Shown: positions 27,194 through 36,985, counted from the stretch's first letter. The stretch is 64,000 nt of DNA from Bacteroidales bacterium (GCA_012518275.1 JAAYSS010000047.1:19058-83057), one strand, 5' to 3'. The notes: generated by a model from the letters alone, not told the origin. Made by a program: numbers and translations.

Positions 27194-29623
27194 TTAAATA
27201 TCATTCAATAATTGCTCCAACTCATATTCAGTCTGAACCAATACTTGTCTTGCTTTGCTTCCTTCGCTCGGACCTACTATTCCTGCCACTTCAAGCTGGT
27301 CAGTAAGACGTCCGGCACGATTATATCCGATAGAAAATTTTCGTTGAATCATTGATGTAGAGCCTTGTTGTGTAGCTACAACCATACGTGCTACATCTTC
27401 AAAAAGCGGATCGCGCTTAGCCATATCCACAGAAGTTGGATCTGCCCCTTCTCCTTCCGCACCGGTATATTCCGGCAGATAAAACGCAGTGGGATAACCT
27501 CGTTGATCGCCTATAAACTGGGCAATCCGCTCCACTTCCGGCGTGTCAACAAATGCGCACTGTACACGCGTCAAGTCATTTCCCTGTGAGAAGAGCATAT
27601 CACCCCTACCCACTAATTGATTTGCACCCGGAGCATCAAGAATTGTCCGCGAGTCTATCATGGATGAAACTCGAAAAGCCATTCGAGCCGGGAAATTAGC
27701 TTTGATTACACCTGTAATAATATTTACCGAAGGACGCTGTGTAGCTATAATCATATGAATTCCCACTGCGCGGGCAAGCTGAGCAATACGTGCAATCGGC
27801 ATCTCCACCTCTTTTCCGGCAGTCATAATTAAATCTCCAAATTCATCTACAATAACTACGATATACGGTAAGAATCGGTGTCCTTTTTCTGGATTTAATT
27901 CACGGTTTATAAATTTTTCGTTGTATTCTCTGATATTTCGGACATGTGCTTTTTTCAACAAATCATACCTATCATCCATTTCTATACACAGTGAATTTAA
28001 TGTTTGAACCACCTGTGTTGTGTCGGTAATAATCGCATCATCTCCATCGGGTAGTTTTGCCAAAAAATGTTTTTCAATAGCCCCGTAGATACTAAATTCT
28101 ACTTTTTTCGGGTCAATTAGCACAAATTTCAAATGCGACGGATGCTTTTTATACAACAAAGAAGTTATCATCGCATTGAGACCAACTGATTTTCCTTGTC
28201 CGGTCGCTCCGGCAACCAGTAAGTGAGGCATTTTAGTCAAATCAACTATAAAGATTTCGTTTGTAATTGTCTTTCCAAAGGCAATCGGCAAAATAAATTG
28301 TGAATCCGCAAACTTCTTTGAAGCAATTATCGAACGCATTGAAACGATTTTAGGTTCTTTATTCGGCACTTCAATACCAATGGTTCCTTTTCCCGGAATC
28401 GGTGCAATAATACGAATACCCGTAGCAGCCAGACTGAGCATTATATCTGACTCTAAATTTCGAATTTTCGAGATACGTATGCCCGATTTTGGCACAATTT
28501 CGTAGAGCGTAATCGTAGGTCCTACCGTTGCTTTTATAGATTTAATCTCAATACCAAAATTGCGAAGCGTTGTAATAATCCGATCTTTATTAGCGTTTTG
28601 TTCAGTTACATCTACTTGCAAATCAGTATCTGAACTGTATTTTTTAAGCAGTTCTAGCGTAGGTGGCTGGTAACGAGACAAGTCAAGGGTCGGGTCATAC
28701 TTTCCTAATTTTGCTACACTGTAATTAGAATTAGAATCAGCATCTTTACCTGTCTTATCCCCCGCAACATCAGACTTCGGCACATTTACTTCAAATTCTA
28801 CATCTTCTGAATCTTCCGATTCCTTGGATGAAGCTGTTTTACGTAACGGCTCTTTTTCTTGGACTTCTTCTGATTTTGGTTCTACTATCCATTCCTCGGG
28901 TACAGTTTCAGTACCGACTGCTACTGGTGCATCTTCTTCTGGATGTTTTAAATCTTCTTTAACAAAAATATTTTTCAAAAATGGAATCGTTCCACCCCAC
29001 ACAAACACCATGTAAACAATCAATCCGGCAATCAAACTTAGTGCCGTGCCAAGCCTTCCGATGAATGAATTTAGAATATCGACCGCAATGTAATTACCGT
29101 GAGAGCCACCGAGAGCAAAAAATGAAGGCTGAATGGCAGGAAAAAGATTGGCAACAAAACCGAGCAATACCGAGAGCCATATCAACCAAAAAAATGAGTG
29201 CAAAAACGCAACCCAAATCGGCATGACTTTCACCCGCATCAATCGCAACGAAACAATTACTAAAAAGAAAAGTATGGCAAAAGAAGAAATCCCGAACAAG
29301 TTATCTATAAACGTTTCTGAGAGATAGGCTCCCATTACCGATGTCCAGTTTTTAACTTCATAACGTTCGGCAAGTGCTTCTTTGAACGTGTTGTTGTCAA
29401 ATACGCTTTTATCTGCTGCACCTGTAAAAAAATAGGATACAAACGACATGAACACATATAAAACAACCATTGCAAGAATAATTCCAACCACAAAATGAGT
29501 TCGTTCGTCTCTGAAAAAATCAACAATTTTGGAAATAACGCCTAATCCACCCGAACTTCCGGATGATTGCTTTGAAGTCTTAGTACGTTGGTTCCTTTTA
29601 TTTTTAACTGGTTTCTTAGCCAT
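27194..29623 (-). CDS. ftsK: DNA translocase FtsK
   Basis: FtsK pumps chromosome ends through the closing septum and activates XerCD resolution. The 809 residues hold an N-terminal basic stretch, four membrane segments (about 45-215), a charged linker (about 225-310), the FtsK alpha domain, and the RecA-like motor. Walker A is VAGATGQGKSVGLN and Walker B is IVVIDEFGDLI-like (VVIVDEFGDL). The DNA-sequence-reading gamma domain is at the C-terminus (SMIQRKFSIGYNRAGRLTDQLEVAGIVG). Confidence 0.95.
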   Translation of the reverse strand: MAKKPVKNKRNQRTKTSKQSSGSSGGLGVISKIVDFFRDERTHFVVGIILAMVVLYVFMSFVSYFFTGAADKSVFDNNTFKEALAERYEVKNWTSVMGAYLSETFIDNLFGISSFAILFFLVIVSLRLMRVKVMPIWVAFLHSFFWLIWLSVLLGFVANLFPAIQPSFFALGGSHGNYIAVDILNSFIGRLGTALSLIAGLIVYMVFVWGGTIPFLKNIFVKEDLKHPEEDAPVAVGTETVPEEWIVEPKSEEVQEKEPLRKTASSKESEDSEDVEFEVNVPKSDVAGDKTGKDADSNSNYSVAKLGKYDPTLDLSRYQPPTLELLKKYSSDTDLQVDVTEQNANKDRIITTLRNFGIEIKSIKATVGPTITLYEIVPKSGIRISKIRNLESDIMLSLAATGIRIIAPIPGKGTIGIEVPNKEPKIVSMRSIIASKKFADSQFILPIAFGKTITNEIFIVDLTKMPHLLVAGATGQGKSVGLNAMITSLLYKKHPSHLKFVLIDPKKVEFSIYGAIEKHFLAKLPDGDDAIITDTTQVVQTLNSLCIEMDDRYDLLKKAHVRNIREYNEKFINRELNPEKGHRFLPYIVVIVDEFGDLIMTAGKEVEMPIARIAQLARAVGIHMIIATQRPSVNIITGVIKANFPARMAFRVSSMIDSRTILDAPGANQLVGRGDMLFSQGNDLTRVQCAFVDTPEVERIAQFIGDQRGYPTAFYLPEYTGAEGEGADPTSVDMAKRDPLFEDVARMVVATQQGSTSMIQRKFSIGYNRAGRLTDQLEVAGIVGPSEGSKARQVLVQTEYELEQLLNDI

Positions 29624-29680
29624 TTAATGAAAATTTGTCGTGAAAACTGTAAATAAAGAAATAAATACAGAACTAAATTG

Positions 29681-29688
29681 CAAAATTA
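29681..29688 (-). promoter_or_regulatory. -7 box for ftsK
   Basis: TAATTTTG on the minus strand, 58 bp upstream of the ftsK ATG, matches TAnnTTTG. Confidence 0.35.
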
Positions 29689-29721
29689 CTAAAAATGAAT
29701 GGCAATAAAAACGCTTTTTGT

Positions 29722-29729
29722 TAAATTTG
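29722..29729 (+). promoter_or_regulatory. -7 box for nth
   Basis: TAAATTTG matches TAnnTTTG and would give a leader of about 67 nt before nth. Confidence 0.35.
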
Positions 29730-29802
29730 CAAGAAAATAAAAATCTGTCGGGTACATCCGCATTTTGAGAAGCGGGAAAAATCCATTTGAAATTTCACTT
29801 TA

Positions 29803-30447
29803 ATGACAAAAAAAGAAAGATACGAGAAAATCATCAGTTGGTTTGAGCAAAATCAACCTGATGCAGAAACGGAACTTACCTACTCTGATCCGTTCAGTTT
29901 GCTTGTTGCGGTTATTTTATCAGCTCAATGCACAGACAAGAGAGTCAATATGATAACACCAAAATTAATTCATGACTACCCCACCGCCGAAGCGATGGCG
30001 AGTGCCGAGCCTGAAACGATTTATGAATATATAAAATCCTGCTCTTTCCCAAATAATAAAGCCAAACATTTAGTCGGAATGGCAAAAAAACTGGTTAACG
30101 ATTTTAACGGAATTATTCCAAGCGACGTGGATGATTTACAAAAACTGCCCGGAGTGGGAAGAAAAACAGCTAATGTGATTGCTTCTGTAATATTTGGTCT
30201 GCCGGCAATGGCGGTTGATACACATGTGTTCAGGGTTTCGGAACGCTTGGGGCTCACTACAAACTCGAAAAATCCGCTTCAAACCGAGAAAGAACTGGTA
30301 AAACACATTCCGGATAAACTAATTCCAAAGGCACATCATTGGCTGATTCTACATGGACGATATACTTGTACGGCTCGGAAGCCAAAATGCGATATCTGCG
30401 GACTTACTGAATGGTGCAAATGGTACGCGAACAGAGCTAAAGAATAA
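29803..30447 (+). CDS. nth: Endonuclease III
   Basis: Nth is a base-excision glycosylase/AP lyase for oxidised pyrimidines. The helix-hairpin-helix LPGVGRKTANVI contains the catalytic lysine; the catalytic aspartate is in AVDTHVFRVSERLGL. The C-terminal [4Fe-4S] cluster motif C-x6-C-x2-C-x5-C is seen as CTARKPKCDICGLTEWC. At 214 residues it is full length. Confidence 0.95.
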   Translation: MTKKERYEKIISWFEQNQPDAETELTYSDPFSLLVAVILSAQCTDKRVNMITPKLIHDYPTAEAMASAEPETIYEYIKSCSFPNNKAKHLVGMAKKLVNDFNGIIPSDVDDLQKLPGVGRKTANVIASVIFGLPAMAVDTHVFRVSERLGLTTNSKNPLQTEKELVKHIPDKLIPKAHHWLILHGRYTCTARKPKCDICGLTEWCKWYANRAKE

Positions 30448-30482
30448 GAGATTAAGAATGATGAATGAAACTTGTTTCAATG

Positions 30483-30513
30483 TTTCACTATTTCCTATAT
30501 TTTTGTAACTTTG
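30483..30513 (+). promoter_or_regulatory. Promoter of the DUF4199-GT2 unit
   Basis: TAACTTTG at 30506-30513 matches the -7 consensus; TTTC at 30483-30486, 19 bp upstream, is a weak -33 box. The ATG follows at 30539. Confidence 0.4.
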
Positions 30514-30538
30514 TAATTTATTTTTAGAAGTAAGATTT

Positions 30539-31045
30539 ATGAAGAAAAACATGATGAATACAGCTATGCGCAATGGCTTGATTTTAGGAGTTTTATTCTC
30601 AATAAACTTTTTAATCACAACCACAGAAAATTCGGCACTCGGATTGATAACGTACTTGATTGTAGGGCTTATCGTTTATTTAACATACAGATACACCGTT
30701 CACTATCGAGATACGGAATTGGGCGGCGCCATTAGCTTTGGGCGTGCATATCTGTTTGTTATTGTTCAATTTTTCTTTGCATCCATCATCTCAGCATTTG
30801 TAAAATACTTCTACCTAAGATATAGTAAAACATCTTTTTTAGAAAACATGTTTAATCAAAGCATGGAAGTTATGGAGAAGATTCTACCTACTGTATCCGG
30901 CGAGATGTACGATGCAATGGAAGTGATTACAAATCCACAATCCTACACGCTTATGACAGCGTGGACAAATATACTTTTAGCACTAATTCTTGGTTTAATT
31001 ATTGCTGCAATCGTAAAACGAAAAAGGTTTCCGTTTGATTTTTAA
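30539..31045 (+). CDS. DUF4199-like membrane protein
   Basis: The 168-residue protein has four predicted membrane segments (about 10-30, 34-50, 70-95, 145-163) and the conserved YRDTELGGAISFGRAYLF segment between the second and third. This layout matches DUF4199, whose function is unknown. It directly precedes a polyprenyl-phosphate-type glycosyltransferase (57-bp gap), a pairing usual in Bacteroidota. A role in supporting the glycosyltransferase is inference only. Confidence 0.8.
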   Translation: MKKNMMNTAMRNGLILGVLFSINFLITTTENSALGLITYLIVGLIVYLTYRYTVHYRDTELGGAISFGRAYLFVIVQFFFASIISAFVKYFYLRYSKTSFLENMFNQSMEVMEKILPTVSGEMYDAMEVITNPQSYTLMTAWTNILLALILGLIIAAIVKRKRFPFDF

Positions 31046-31101
31046 GTCTTTAATTATAAATAATTTAAGCAGAATAACACTTATTTCTCTAATTTTATCC
31101 A

Positions 31102-32055
31102 ATGAATATTTCAGTAGTAATCCCTTTATACAACGAAGCAGAATCATTACCCAAACTTTACGAGTGGATTGAGCGGGTAATGAATGAGAACAAATTTTCC
31201 TTCGAAGTAATCTTTGTGGATGATGGCAGTACGGACGATTCTTGGGCTGTGATTGAAGGATTGCAAACAAAATCGCCCGATAATATTCGTGGAATAAAAT
31301 TCAGACATAACTACGGTAAATCACCGGCTCTTCATTGTGGTTTCCAAGAAGCGATTGGCGACGTGGTAATTACGATGGATGCTGACTTGCAGGACAGTCC
31401 GGATGAAATTCCGGAACTTTACAGCATGATAGTCAACGACAATTACGATTTAGTCTCGGGCTGGAAGCGGAAACGATACGACTCGAAACTGACCAAGAAT
31501 CTGCCATCTAAACTTTACAACGCCACGGCGCGTATGGTTACCGGCATACGCCTGCACGACATGAACTGCGGGCTGAAAGCCTACCGCAACGAAGTAGTGA
31601 AAAACATTGAAGTGTTTGGCGATACGCACCGCTACATCCCTTATTTGGCAAAAAATGCAGGATTCACCCGAATTGGTGAAAAGGTGGTGAAACACCGCAA
31701 GCGTGAATTTGGCGAGTCAAAATTTGGAATGAATCGATTTGTAAATGGTTATCTCGATTTAATCACGTTGTGGTTTCTATCCAAGTTTGGCAAAAAACCG
31801 ATGCATTTTTTCGGACTTTGGGGCAGCCTAATGTTCATTCTCGGCTTTATTGCAGTCGTTGCAGTAGGCGTGAACAAACTTTTGGCGTTGTACAAGCACA
31901 TTCCGGAACGATTGGTGACAGACAATCCTTACTTTTATCTTTCGCTGGTTGCAATGATTTTGGGAACCCTGCTTTTTTTGACGGGATTTTTAGGCGAATT
32001 GATAACACGAAACGCACCGGAAAGAAATGATTATAATATCGAGAAAAAAATATAA
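31102..32055 (+). CDS. Family 2 glycosyltransferase (polyprenyl-phosphate type)
   Basis: The GT-A domain covers about residues 1-225: ISVVIPLYNEAESLPKLYEWIE, VDDGSTDDSW and MDADLQDSPDEIPEL (the DxD metal motif). Two membrane helices follow (about 235-260 and 275-300). This DPM1/GtrB-like design transfers a sugar from a nucleotide donor to a polyprenyl phosphate at the inner membrane. The sugar cannot be told from the sequence. Confidence 0.9.
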   Translation: MNISVVIPLYNEAESLPKLYEWIERVMNENKFSFEVIFVDDGSTDDSWAVIEGLQTKSPDNIRGIKFRHNYGKSPALHCGFQEAIGDVVITMDADLQDSPDEIPELYSMIVNDNYDLVSGWKRKRYDSKLTKNLPSKLYNATARMVTGIRLHDMNCGLKAYRNEVVKNIEVFGDTHRYIPYLAKNAGFTRIGEKVVKHRKREFGESKFGMNRFVNGYLDLITLWFLSKFGKKPMHFFGLWGSLMFILGFIAVVAVGVNKLLALYKHIPERLVTDNPYFYLSLVAMILGTLLFLTGFLGELITRNAPERNDYNIEKKI

Positions 32056-32089
32056 GAGAAAAACTTAGTTCTGTTCCTTAATCAAAAAA

Positions 32090-32467
32090 ATGAAACAAAT
32101 ATTACTCATAGGGTTTGGTGGATTTCTCGGGAGCATAGCCCGATATTTGGTATCTAAACTGAATATTGTTTGGCAGTTTTACAACATTCCCATGGGTACG
32201 CTGGTTGTAAACATTGTTGGGAGTTTACTTATTGGATTTTTTGCAGGATTATTAGCTCACAACATAACTTCCAACGAAAATTTAAAGTTGTTTCTTATCA
32301 CGGGAATCTGTGGTGGGTTTACTACATTTTCGGCATTTGCTTTTGAAAACATGCAGCTTATCCAAAACGGACACAACGTCGCTGCGATAATTTACATTTC
32401 CGTCAGCGTTTTTCTCGGAATTATAGCCGTAATCGGGGGACTTGTTCTTAGTAAATCTTTTATTTAA
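32090..32467 (+). CDS. crcB: Fluoride efflux channel CrcB/Fluc
   Basis: The 125-residue protein has four membrane helices and the family motifs GFGGFLGSIARYL, GTLVVNIVGSLLIGFFAG (with the conserved asparagine) and CGGFTTFSAFAFE. It forms dual-topology dimers that export fluoride. I see no fluoride riboswitch in the 34-bp gap upstream. Confidence 0.93.
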   Translation: MKQILLIGFGGFLGSIARYLVSKLNIVWQFYNIPMGTLVVNIVGSLLIGFFAGLLAHNITSNENLKLFLITGICGGFTTFSAFAFENMQLIQNGHNVAAIIYISVSVFLGIIAVIGGLVLSKSFI

Positions 32468-32477
32468 TTATTTTTCA

Positions 32478-32987
32478 ATGGAACTACTAAAATATACGAT
32501 TCCTGCCATTCTGGTTCTTATTTTGGTCTATTTTCTGATGCATCGTTTTTTCAAAAATGAAGCTAAAAGAAGAAATTTGGAATTGAAAAAATCCAACCTT
32601 CAAATCGTAACGCCTACACGGATGCGGGCTTACGAACGATTGGCATTACTTCTCGAACGCATCAATCCAAACAATATGTTGGTAAATAAAATCGATGAGT
32701 CGATGAACTGCATTCAATTTCAAACATCGGTTTTGAGTGATATCCGCCGAGAATTTGACCACAATATTTCGCAGCAAATTTACGTCAGCGAAGAGCTTTG
32801 GGAACAGATAGAAGATGCACGTGAAAATCTGATACAACTAATCAACGCGGCTGCTACGCAATGCAAAGCCGACGAACCCGCTACTAAGCTGGCAAGCATC
32901 ATCATTGAAGCGTATAACATGCCGGAAGACACTGCACTAAATGCAGCAATGAGGGCATTAAAAGAAGAAGTTAATGAACTTTTTTAA
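32478..32987 (+). CDS. Conserved membrane-anchored protein, function unknown
   Basis: From the ATG at 32478 (the track adds 12 codons from a non-ATG inside crcB), the 169-residue protein has one N-terminal membrane helix (TIPAILVLILVYFLM). A helical cytoplasmic domain follows, with TPTRMRAYERLALLLERINPNN, DIRREFDHNISQQIYVSEELWEQI and a final ALNAAMRALKEEV. It looks like a small Bacteroidota-specific DUF family that I cannot name firmly. Its stop overlaps the next gene's start by 1 bp, so the two are translationally linked. Confidence 0.72.
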   Translation: MELLKYTIPAILVLILVYFLMHRFFKNEAKRRNLELKKSNLQIVTPTRMRAYERLALLLERINPNNMLVNKIDESMNCIQFQTSVLSDIRREFDHNISQQIYVSEELWEQIEDARENLIQLINAAATQCKADEPATKLASIIIEAYNMPEDTALNAAMRALKEEVNELF

Positions 32988-33475
32988 TGAAAAAAACAGG
33001 ACTTAACATATTATTTATCATTGCTTTATCTGTCGGAATTCTATCTTGCGACACGGATGACACGTGCCGAAAAAGCCGTACTGTATTGCTTGGGATGAAT
33101 TTTTATCTGGATAGCATCAACAGCAAAACAAATCAGCTGGTAGTACAAAATCTCGCTATCGATAGCCTTTGGATAAAAGGCGAAGGATTGGATAAGTATT
33201 TCTATTCAAAAGAAAGCAAAAATTCCGTTAAATTACCGCTAAATTCATTCGCACAAGAATCCAAATACATGATGCGATTTAACGAAACCATCGATACGGT
33301 TCTCATTAAGCATCAGAATTTTACCGAATTTCTTTCGCTTGAATGCGGTTACATACGCACGCACAAGATTGATACGGTAATTTCTACCAATAATTTTATT
33401 GACAGCATTTCCATTAATCAAGAAAACGTAGGCACCATTTATGTCGAAAATATTCAGATTCATCATAATAAGTAG
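32987..33475 (+). CDS. DUF6452-like lipoprotein
   Basis: A lipobox (VGILSC) follows a signal sequence; the mature 140 residues are beta-rich, with NFYLDSINSKTNQLVVQNLAIDSLWIKGEG and LECGYIRTHKIDT. It matches the DUF6452 pattern by eye and, as in many Bacteroidota, is followed by a DUF6048-like gene. That gene starts 35 bp before this one ends. Function is unknown. Confidence 0.72.
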   Translation: MKKTGLNILFIIALSVGILSCDTDDTCRKSRTVLLGMNFYLDSINSKTNQLVVQNLAIDSLWIKGEGLDKYFYSKESKNSVKLPLNSFAQESKYMMRFNETIDTVLIKHQNFTEFLSLECGYIRTHKIDTVISTNNFIDSISINQENVGTIYVENIQIHHNK

Positions 33476-34151
33476 TGTTTTCTTTTTGGGCTTGCTGTCA
33501 AGCATTCACGCACAAGAAGAAGTGAAACCGATTAAAAAAACCGTAGAAAAATCAGATACGGTCAAAGTTAAAGTTTGGCAAGGATTTTTCGTAGAATTTG
33601 ACGTTGCGCCGCTTATAGAAAGCGCACTCATCAACAAGTACGCCTACACCTATCAGGGAAATCTGATGATAAATCTTAGCAACCGTTTTTTCCCTATGAT
33701 TGAAATGGGGTATGCCGGAGCCGACAAGACGAACATTAACGAAATTAGTTTCAAAACCAGCGGTATGTTTCAAAAAATCGGGATAGATTTCAGACTGCTA
33801 AAACCGCATCCATCAGCCACTATCAAGCACAACTTTGTGCTTGGCGGACTGAGATTTGGAATGAGCAACTTCAACTATTCTATTAACAACGCATTAATTG
33901 AAGACCCATACTGGGGCGGTTCGGAAATAATTAATGAAAATTCAATTCCTTCCACAAAATATTGGTTCGAATTCGTAGCCGGAACACGTGTATCTCTTTA
34001 CAAAAACATTTATTTAGGTTGGAACGTAAGAAACAAAAGATTACTGAATAAAACGAAGGAAGGCGAAATCTCGCCTTGGTATGTACCCGGGTATGGATTA
34101 GGAAAATCACCCATTTGGGGATTCAGCTACACGGTGGGATATAAATTTTAG
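33441..34151 (+). CDS. DUF6048-like outer-membrane protein
   Basis: The protein has a signal peptide (FFLGLLSSIHAQ) and about 210 residues of barrel-like strands, including VWQGFFVEFDVAPLIESALIN, FVLGGLRFGMSNFNYSI and a C-terminal WGFSYTVGYKF ending in Phe. It overlaps the upstream lipoprotein gene by 35 bp in another frame, which strongly suggests coupled expression and a shared envelope function. No function is known. Confidence 0.75.
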   Translation: MSKIFRFIIISSVFFLGLLSSIHAQEEVKPIKKTVEKSDTVKVKVWQGFFVEFDVAPLIESALINKYAYTYQGNLMINLSNRFFPMIEMGYAGADKTNINEISFKTSGMFQKIGIDFRLLKPHPSATIKHNFVLGGLRFGMSNFNYSINNALIEDPYWGGSEIINENSIPSTKYWFEFVAGTRVSLYKNIYLGWNVRNKRLLNKTKEGEISPWYVPGYGLGKSPIWGFSYTVGYKF

Positions 34152-34197
34152 AATTGAAAACAGACACGAAAATTAATAATTCAAAAAACAAATAACT

Positions 34198-36219
34198 ATG
34201 AATTCAACAAAAGAACTTAATCTTGCAGCTGACAACATCCGCGTTCTTGCGGCGGCTATGGTAGAAAACGCAAAATCCGGGCATCCGGGCGGCGCAATGG
34301 GTGGTGCCGATTTTATCAACGTATTGTATTCTGAATTTTTAGAATATGATCCTGAAAACCCACGCTGGGAATGCCGTGACAGGTTTTTCTTGGATCCGGG
34401 ACACATGTCGCCGATGCTTTACTCGGTTTTGGCACTAACCAGAAAATATTCCATGGAAGATTTGAAACAATTTCGCCAGTGGGACAGCGTTACACCCGGG
34501 CATCCGGAATTAGACGTTGACCGCGGTGTTGAAAACACGTCCGGTCCGCTTGGACAAGGTCACGTTTTTGCCGTTGGAGCAGCCATTGCTGCTAAATTCT
34601 TAAAAGCCCGTTTTGGCGATTTAATGAATCAAACCATCTACGCATTTATTTCTGACGGTGGAATTCAAGAAGAAATTTCGCAAGGCGCCGGACGAATTGC
34701 CGGGCACTTAGGGCTTGACAATTTGATTATGTTTTACGACTCTAACAACGTTCAGCTTTCCACTTTTACCGATTCGGTTACGAGCGAAGACGTGGCTATG
34801 AAATATCGGGCTTGGAACTGGAATGTAGTCGAAATCAACGGAAATAATGTTACAGAAATCAGGACTGCACTCAAACAAGCCAAAAAGGAAGCTGAAAAAC
34901 CGACTCTTATCATCGGTAGAACAGTTATGGGAAAAGGCGCAATAAAAGCTGACGGCAGCTCTCATGAAAATCAAGTGAACACACACGGACAGCCACTCAG
35001 CAAAGCTGGAGCCAGTATTACTGAAACCATTAAAAACCTGGGCGGAGATCCGGAAAATCCGTTTGTAATATTTGAAGAAACAAAAGCGCTGTACGCGCGT
35101 CGAGAAGCTGAATTAAAAGAAATTGTAAAAGCTAAAAAAGCAGCACAAAAAGAATGGGCTGAAGAAAATCCTGAACTGGCTGAGAAGTATAAAAATTTCT
35201 TCTCAGGAAAAGCACCGAAATTGGATTGGGCGTCCATTGAGCAAAAAGCCAATCAGGCAACTCGCGCCGCTTCTTCTACCGTTCTTGGTTTCTTGGCTGA
35301 AAACGTTGAGAACATGATTGTTTCAAGTGCCGACTTAAGCAATTCTGACAAAACTGACGGTTTCTTGAAAAAAACAAAACAGATGGAAAAAGGTGATTTC
35401 TCAGGCAAGTTCCTTCAAGCCGGTGTTTCTGAACTTACTATGGCTTGCATAGCAAACGGAATTGCTCTTCACGGCGGTGTACATGTTGCTTGCGGAACAT
35501 TTTTCGTGTTCTCCGACTACATGAAACCTGCCGTGCGCATGGCAGCCCTAATGGAGCTACCTGTAAAATACATTTGGACACACGATGCATTCCGCGTGGG
35601 CGAAGACGGACCTACCCACGAACCGGTTGAGCAGGAAGCGCAAATCCGTTTGATGGAAAAATTGAAAAACCATAACGGTGAGAACTCGATGCTGGTACTT
35701 CGTCCGGCTGATGTGGAAGAAGCTACCGTGAGCTGGAAAATGGCGATGGAAAACACCGCTACACCGACCGGCTTGATTTTTTCACGCCAAAACATCACCA
35801 ACCTGCCGGCTGAAAACAGAAAAGAAGCAGCCTATCAAGCCGAAAAAGGTGGTTACGTGGTAGAATGTGATGGCAATCCGGATATCGTTCTTATCGCTTC
35901 AGGTTCAGAAGTTGCCACACTGGTTGAAGGCGCGGCGCTACTTCGTGCCGACAGCATTAAAGTGCGCATCGTTTCAGTTCCTTCTGAAGGATTATTCCGC
36001 TTACAGTCAGCAGAATATCAAGCAAGAGTGTTGCCGAAAGGGGTAAAACGCTTTGGACTTACAGCCGGACTACCGGTAAATCTGCTTGGTTTAGTAGGCG
36101 AAAACGGGGCTATCTGGGGATTGGAATCATTCGGATTCTCAGCACCTTACAAAGTACTGGATGAAAAGCTCGGTTTTACAGCTGAAAATGTTTATAAGCA
36201 AGTAAAAGCTATTTTGTAA
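34198..36219 (+). CDS. tkt: Transketolase
   Basis: The enzyme transfers two-carbon units in the pentose phosphate pathway with thiamine diphosphate. The N-terminal ThDP domain shows ENAKSGHPGGAMGGADF, DPGHMSPMLYSVLAL, SGPLGQGHVFAVGAA and SDGGIQEEISQGAGRI-NLIMFYDSNNVQLS. The pyrimidine-binding domain contains HDAFRVGEDGPTHEPVEQEAQ, and the C-terminal domain begins near DGNPDIVLIASGSEV. At 673 residues it is full length and stands alone with its own terminator. Confidence 0.95.
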   Translation: MNSTKELNLAADNIRVLAAAMVENAKSGHPGGAMGGADFINVLYSEFLEYDPENPRWECRDRFFLDPGHMSPMLYSVLALTRKYSMEDLKQFRQWDSVTPGHPELDVDRGVENTSGPLGQGHVFAVGAAIAAKFLKARFGDLMNQTIYAFISDGGIQEEISQGAGRIAGHLGLDNLIMFYDSNNVQLSTFTDSVTSEDVAMKYRAWNWNVVEINGNNVTEIRTALKQAKKEAEKPTLIIGRTVMGKGAIKADGSSHENQVNTHGQPLSKAGASITETIKNLGGDPENPFVIFEETKALYARREAELKEIVKAKKAAQKEWAEENPELAEKYKNFFSGKAPKLDWASIEQKANQATRAASSTVLGFLAENVENMIVSSADLSNSDKTDGFLKKTKQMEKGDFSGKFLQAGVSELTMACIANGIALHGGVHVACGTFFVFSDYMKPAVRMAALMELPVKYIWTHDAFRVGEDGPTHEPVEQEAQIRLMEKLKNHNGENSMLVLRPADVEEATVSWKMAMENTATPTGLIFSRQNITNLPAENRKEAAYQAEKGGYVVECDGNPDIVLIASGSEVATLVEGAALLRADSIKVRIVSVPSEGLFRLQSAEYQARVLPKGVKRFGLTAGLPVNLLGLVGENGAIWGLESFGFSAPYKVLDEKLGFTAENVYKQVKAIL

Positions 36220-36246
36220 TAATTAGCTGATCACAACAAATAAATA

Positions 36247-36290
36247 CTATTCAACTCTTTTTTGAAATTTGAAAAGAGTTGAATAGTTTT
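36247..36290 (+). terminator. Terminator of tkt
   Basis: CTATTCAACTCTTTT pairs with AAAAGAGTTGAATAG (15 bp, 10-nt loop) and is followed by TTTTGTTTT. Confidence 0.8.
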
Positions 36291-36318
36291 GTTTTCAGCT
36301 ATTTATGTATTTTTATAA

Positions 36319-36326
36319 TAATTTTG
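36319..36326 (+). promoter_or_regulatory. -7 box for mntP
   Basis: TAATTTTG matches TAnnTTTG. Transcription would start near 36333, only 5 nt before the ATG at 36338, so the track start at 36305 would not be on the message. Confidence 0.4.
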
Positions 36327-36337
36327 TTTATTCATTA

Positions 36338-36925
36338 ATGGATTTCACATCAATCTTGTTAATTGCAATCGGTCTGTCGATGGACAGTTTAGCTGTTTCA
36401 ATCAGCCAGGGCGTTTGTTCCAAAAAACTACAAGTATCACAAGCGCTGTTGCTGGCAGTAATTTTCGGATTTTTCCAAGGTGCGATGCCCTTGTTGGGAT
36501 ATAGCATCGGGCAGCTTTTTGCAGATGTGATACGGTCTGTTGATCACTGGATTGCATTTGTTATTTTACTCTTGATCGGTATCAAAATGATTATTGAAAG
36601 CATAAAAAAATCCAAGCAAAAGGATAACTATGGATGCGAAGAAGAGTGTACAGAAGAAAACTTTCGATTGAGATACTTAACAGTTCTTGCTGTAGCCACA
36701 AGTATAGACGCTATGGCTACCGGCTTGATTTTCACGGCATACCCTGCAATGATTCTGCCCGCAGTCCTTATCATTGCAGCCACAACATTTGTTTTTTCAC
36801 TGCTTGGTGTAAAACTTGGACACAAGTTCGGCTCTCGGTTTAAATTCAATTTTGAGATTTTAGGCGGTATTGTGCTAATCTTTATTGGGGTTAAGATATT
36901 ATTAGAGCATCTTACAGCCATCTGA
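36338..36925 (+). CDS. mntP: Manganese efflux pump MntP
   Basis: The 195-residue protein has six membrane helices in two repeats, each with an acidic metal-site motif: GLSMDSLAVSISQG in the first and ATSIDAMATGLIF in the second. MntP exports Mn2+ from the cytoplasm. The ATG at 36338 (MDFTSILLIAIGLSMDS) is chosen over the track start 11 codons upstream because of family length and the promoter position. I see no yybP-ykoY-type riboswitch ahead of it. Confidence 0.9.
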   Translation: MDFTSILLIAIGLSMDSLAVSISQGVCSKKLQVSQALLLAVIFGFFQGAMPLLGYSIGQLFADVIRSVDHWIAFVILLLIGIKMIIESIKKSKQKDNYGCEEECTEENFRLRYLTVLAVATSIDAMATGLIFTAYPAMILPAVLIIAATTFVFSLLGVKLGHKFGSRFKFNFEILGGIVLIFIGVKILLEHLTAI

Positions 36926-36985
36926 TTTTTTATAAACATTATTCAACTTTAAGATGTTTCTTTAATAGTTCGATTAAAAATAATT

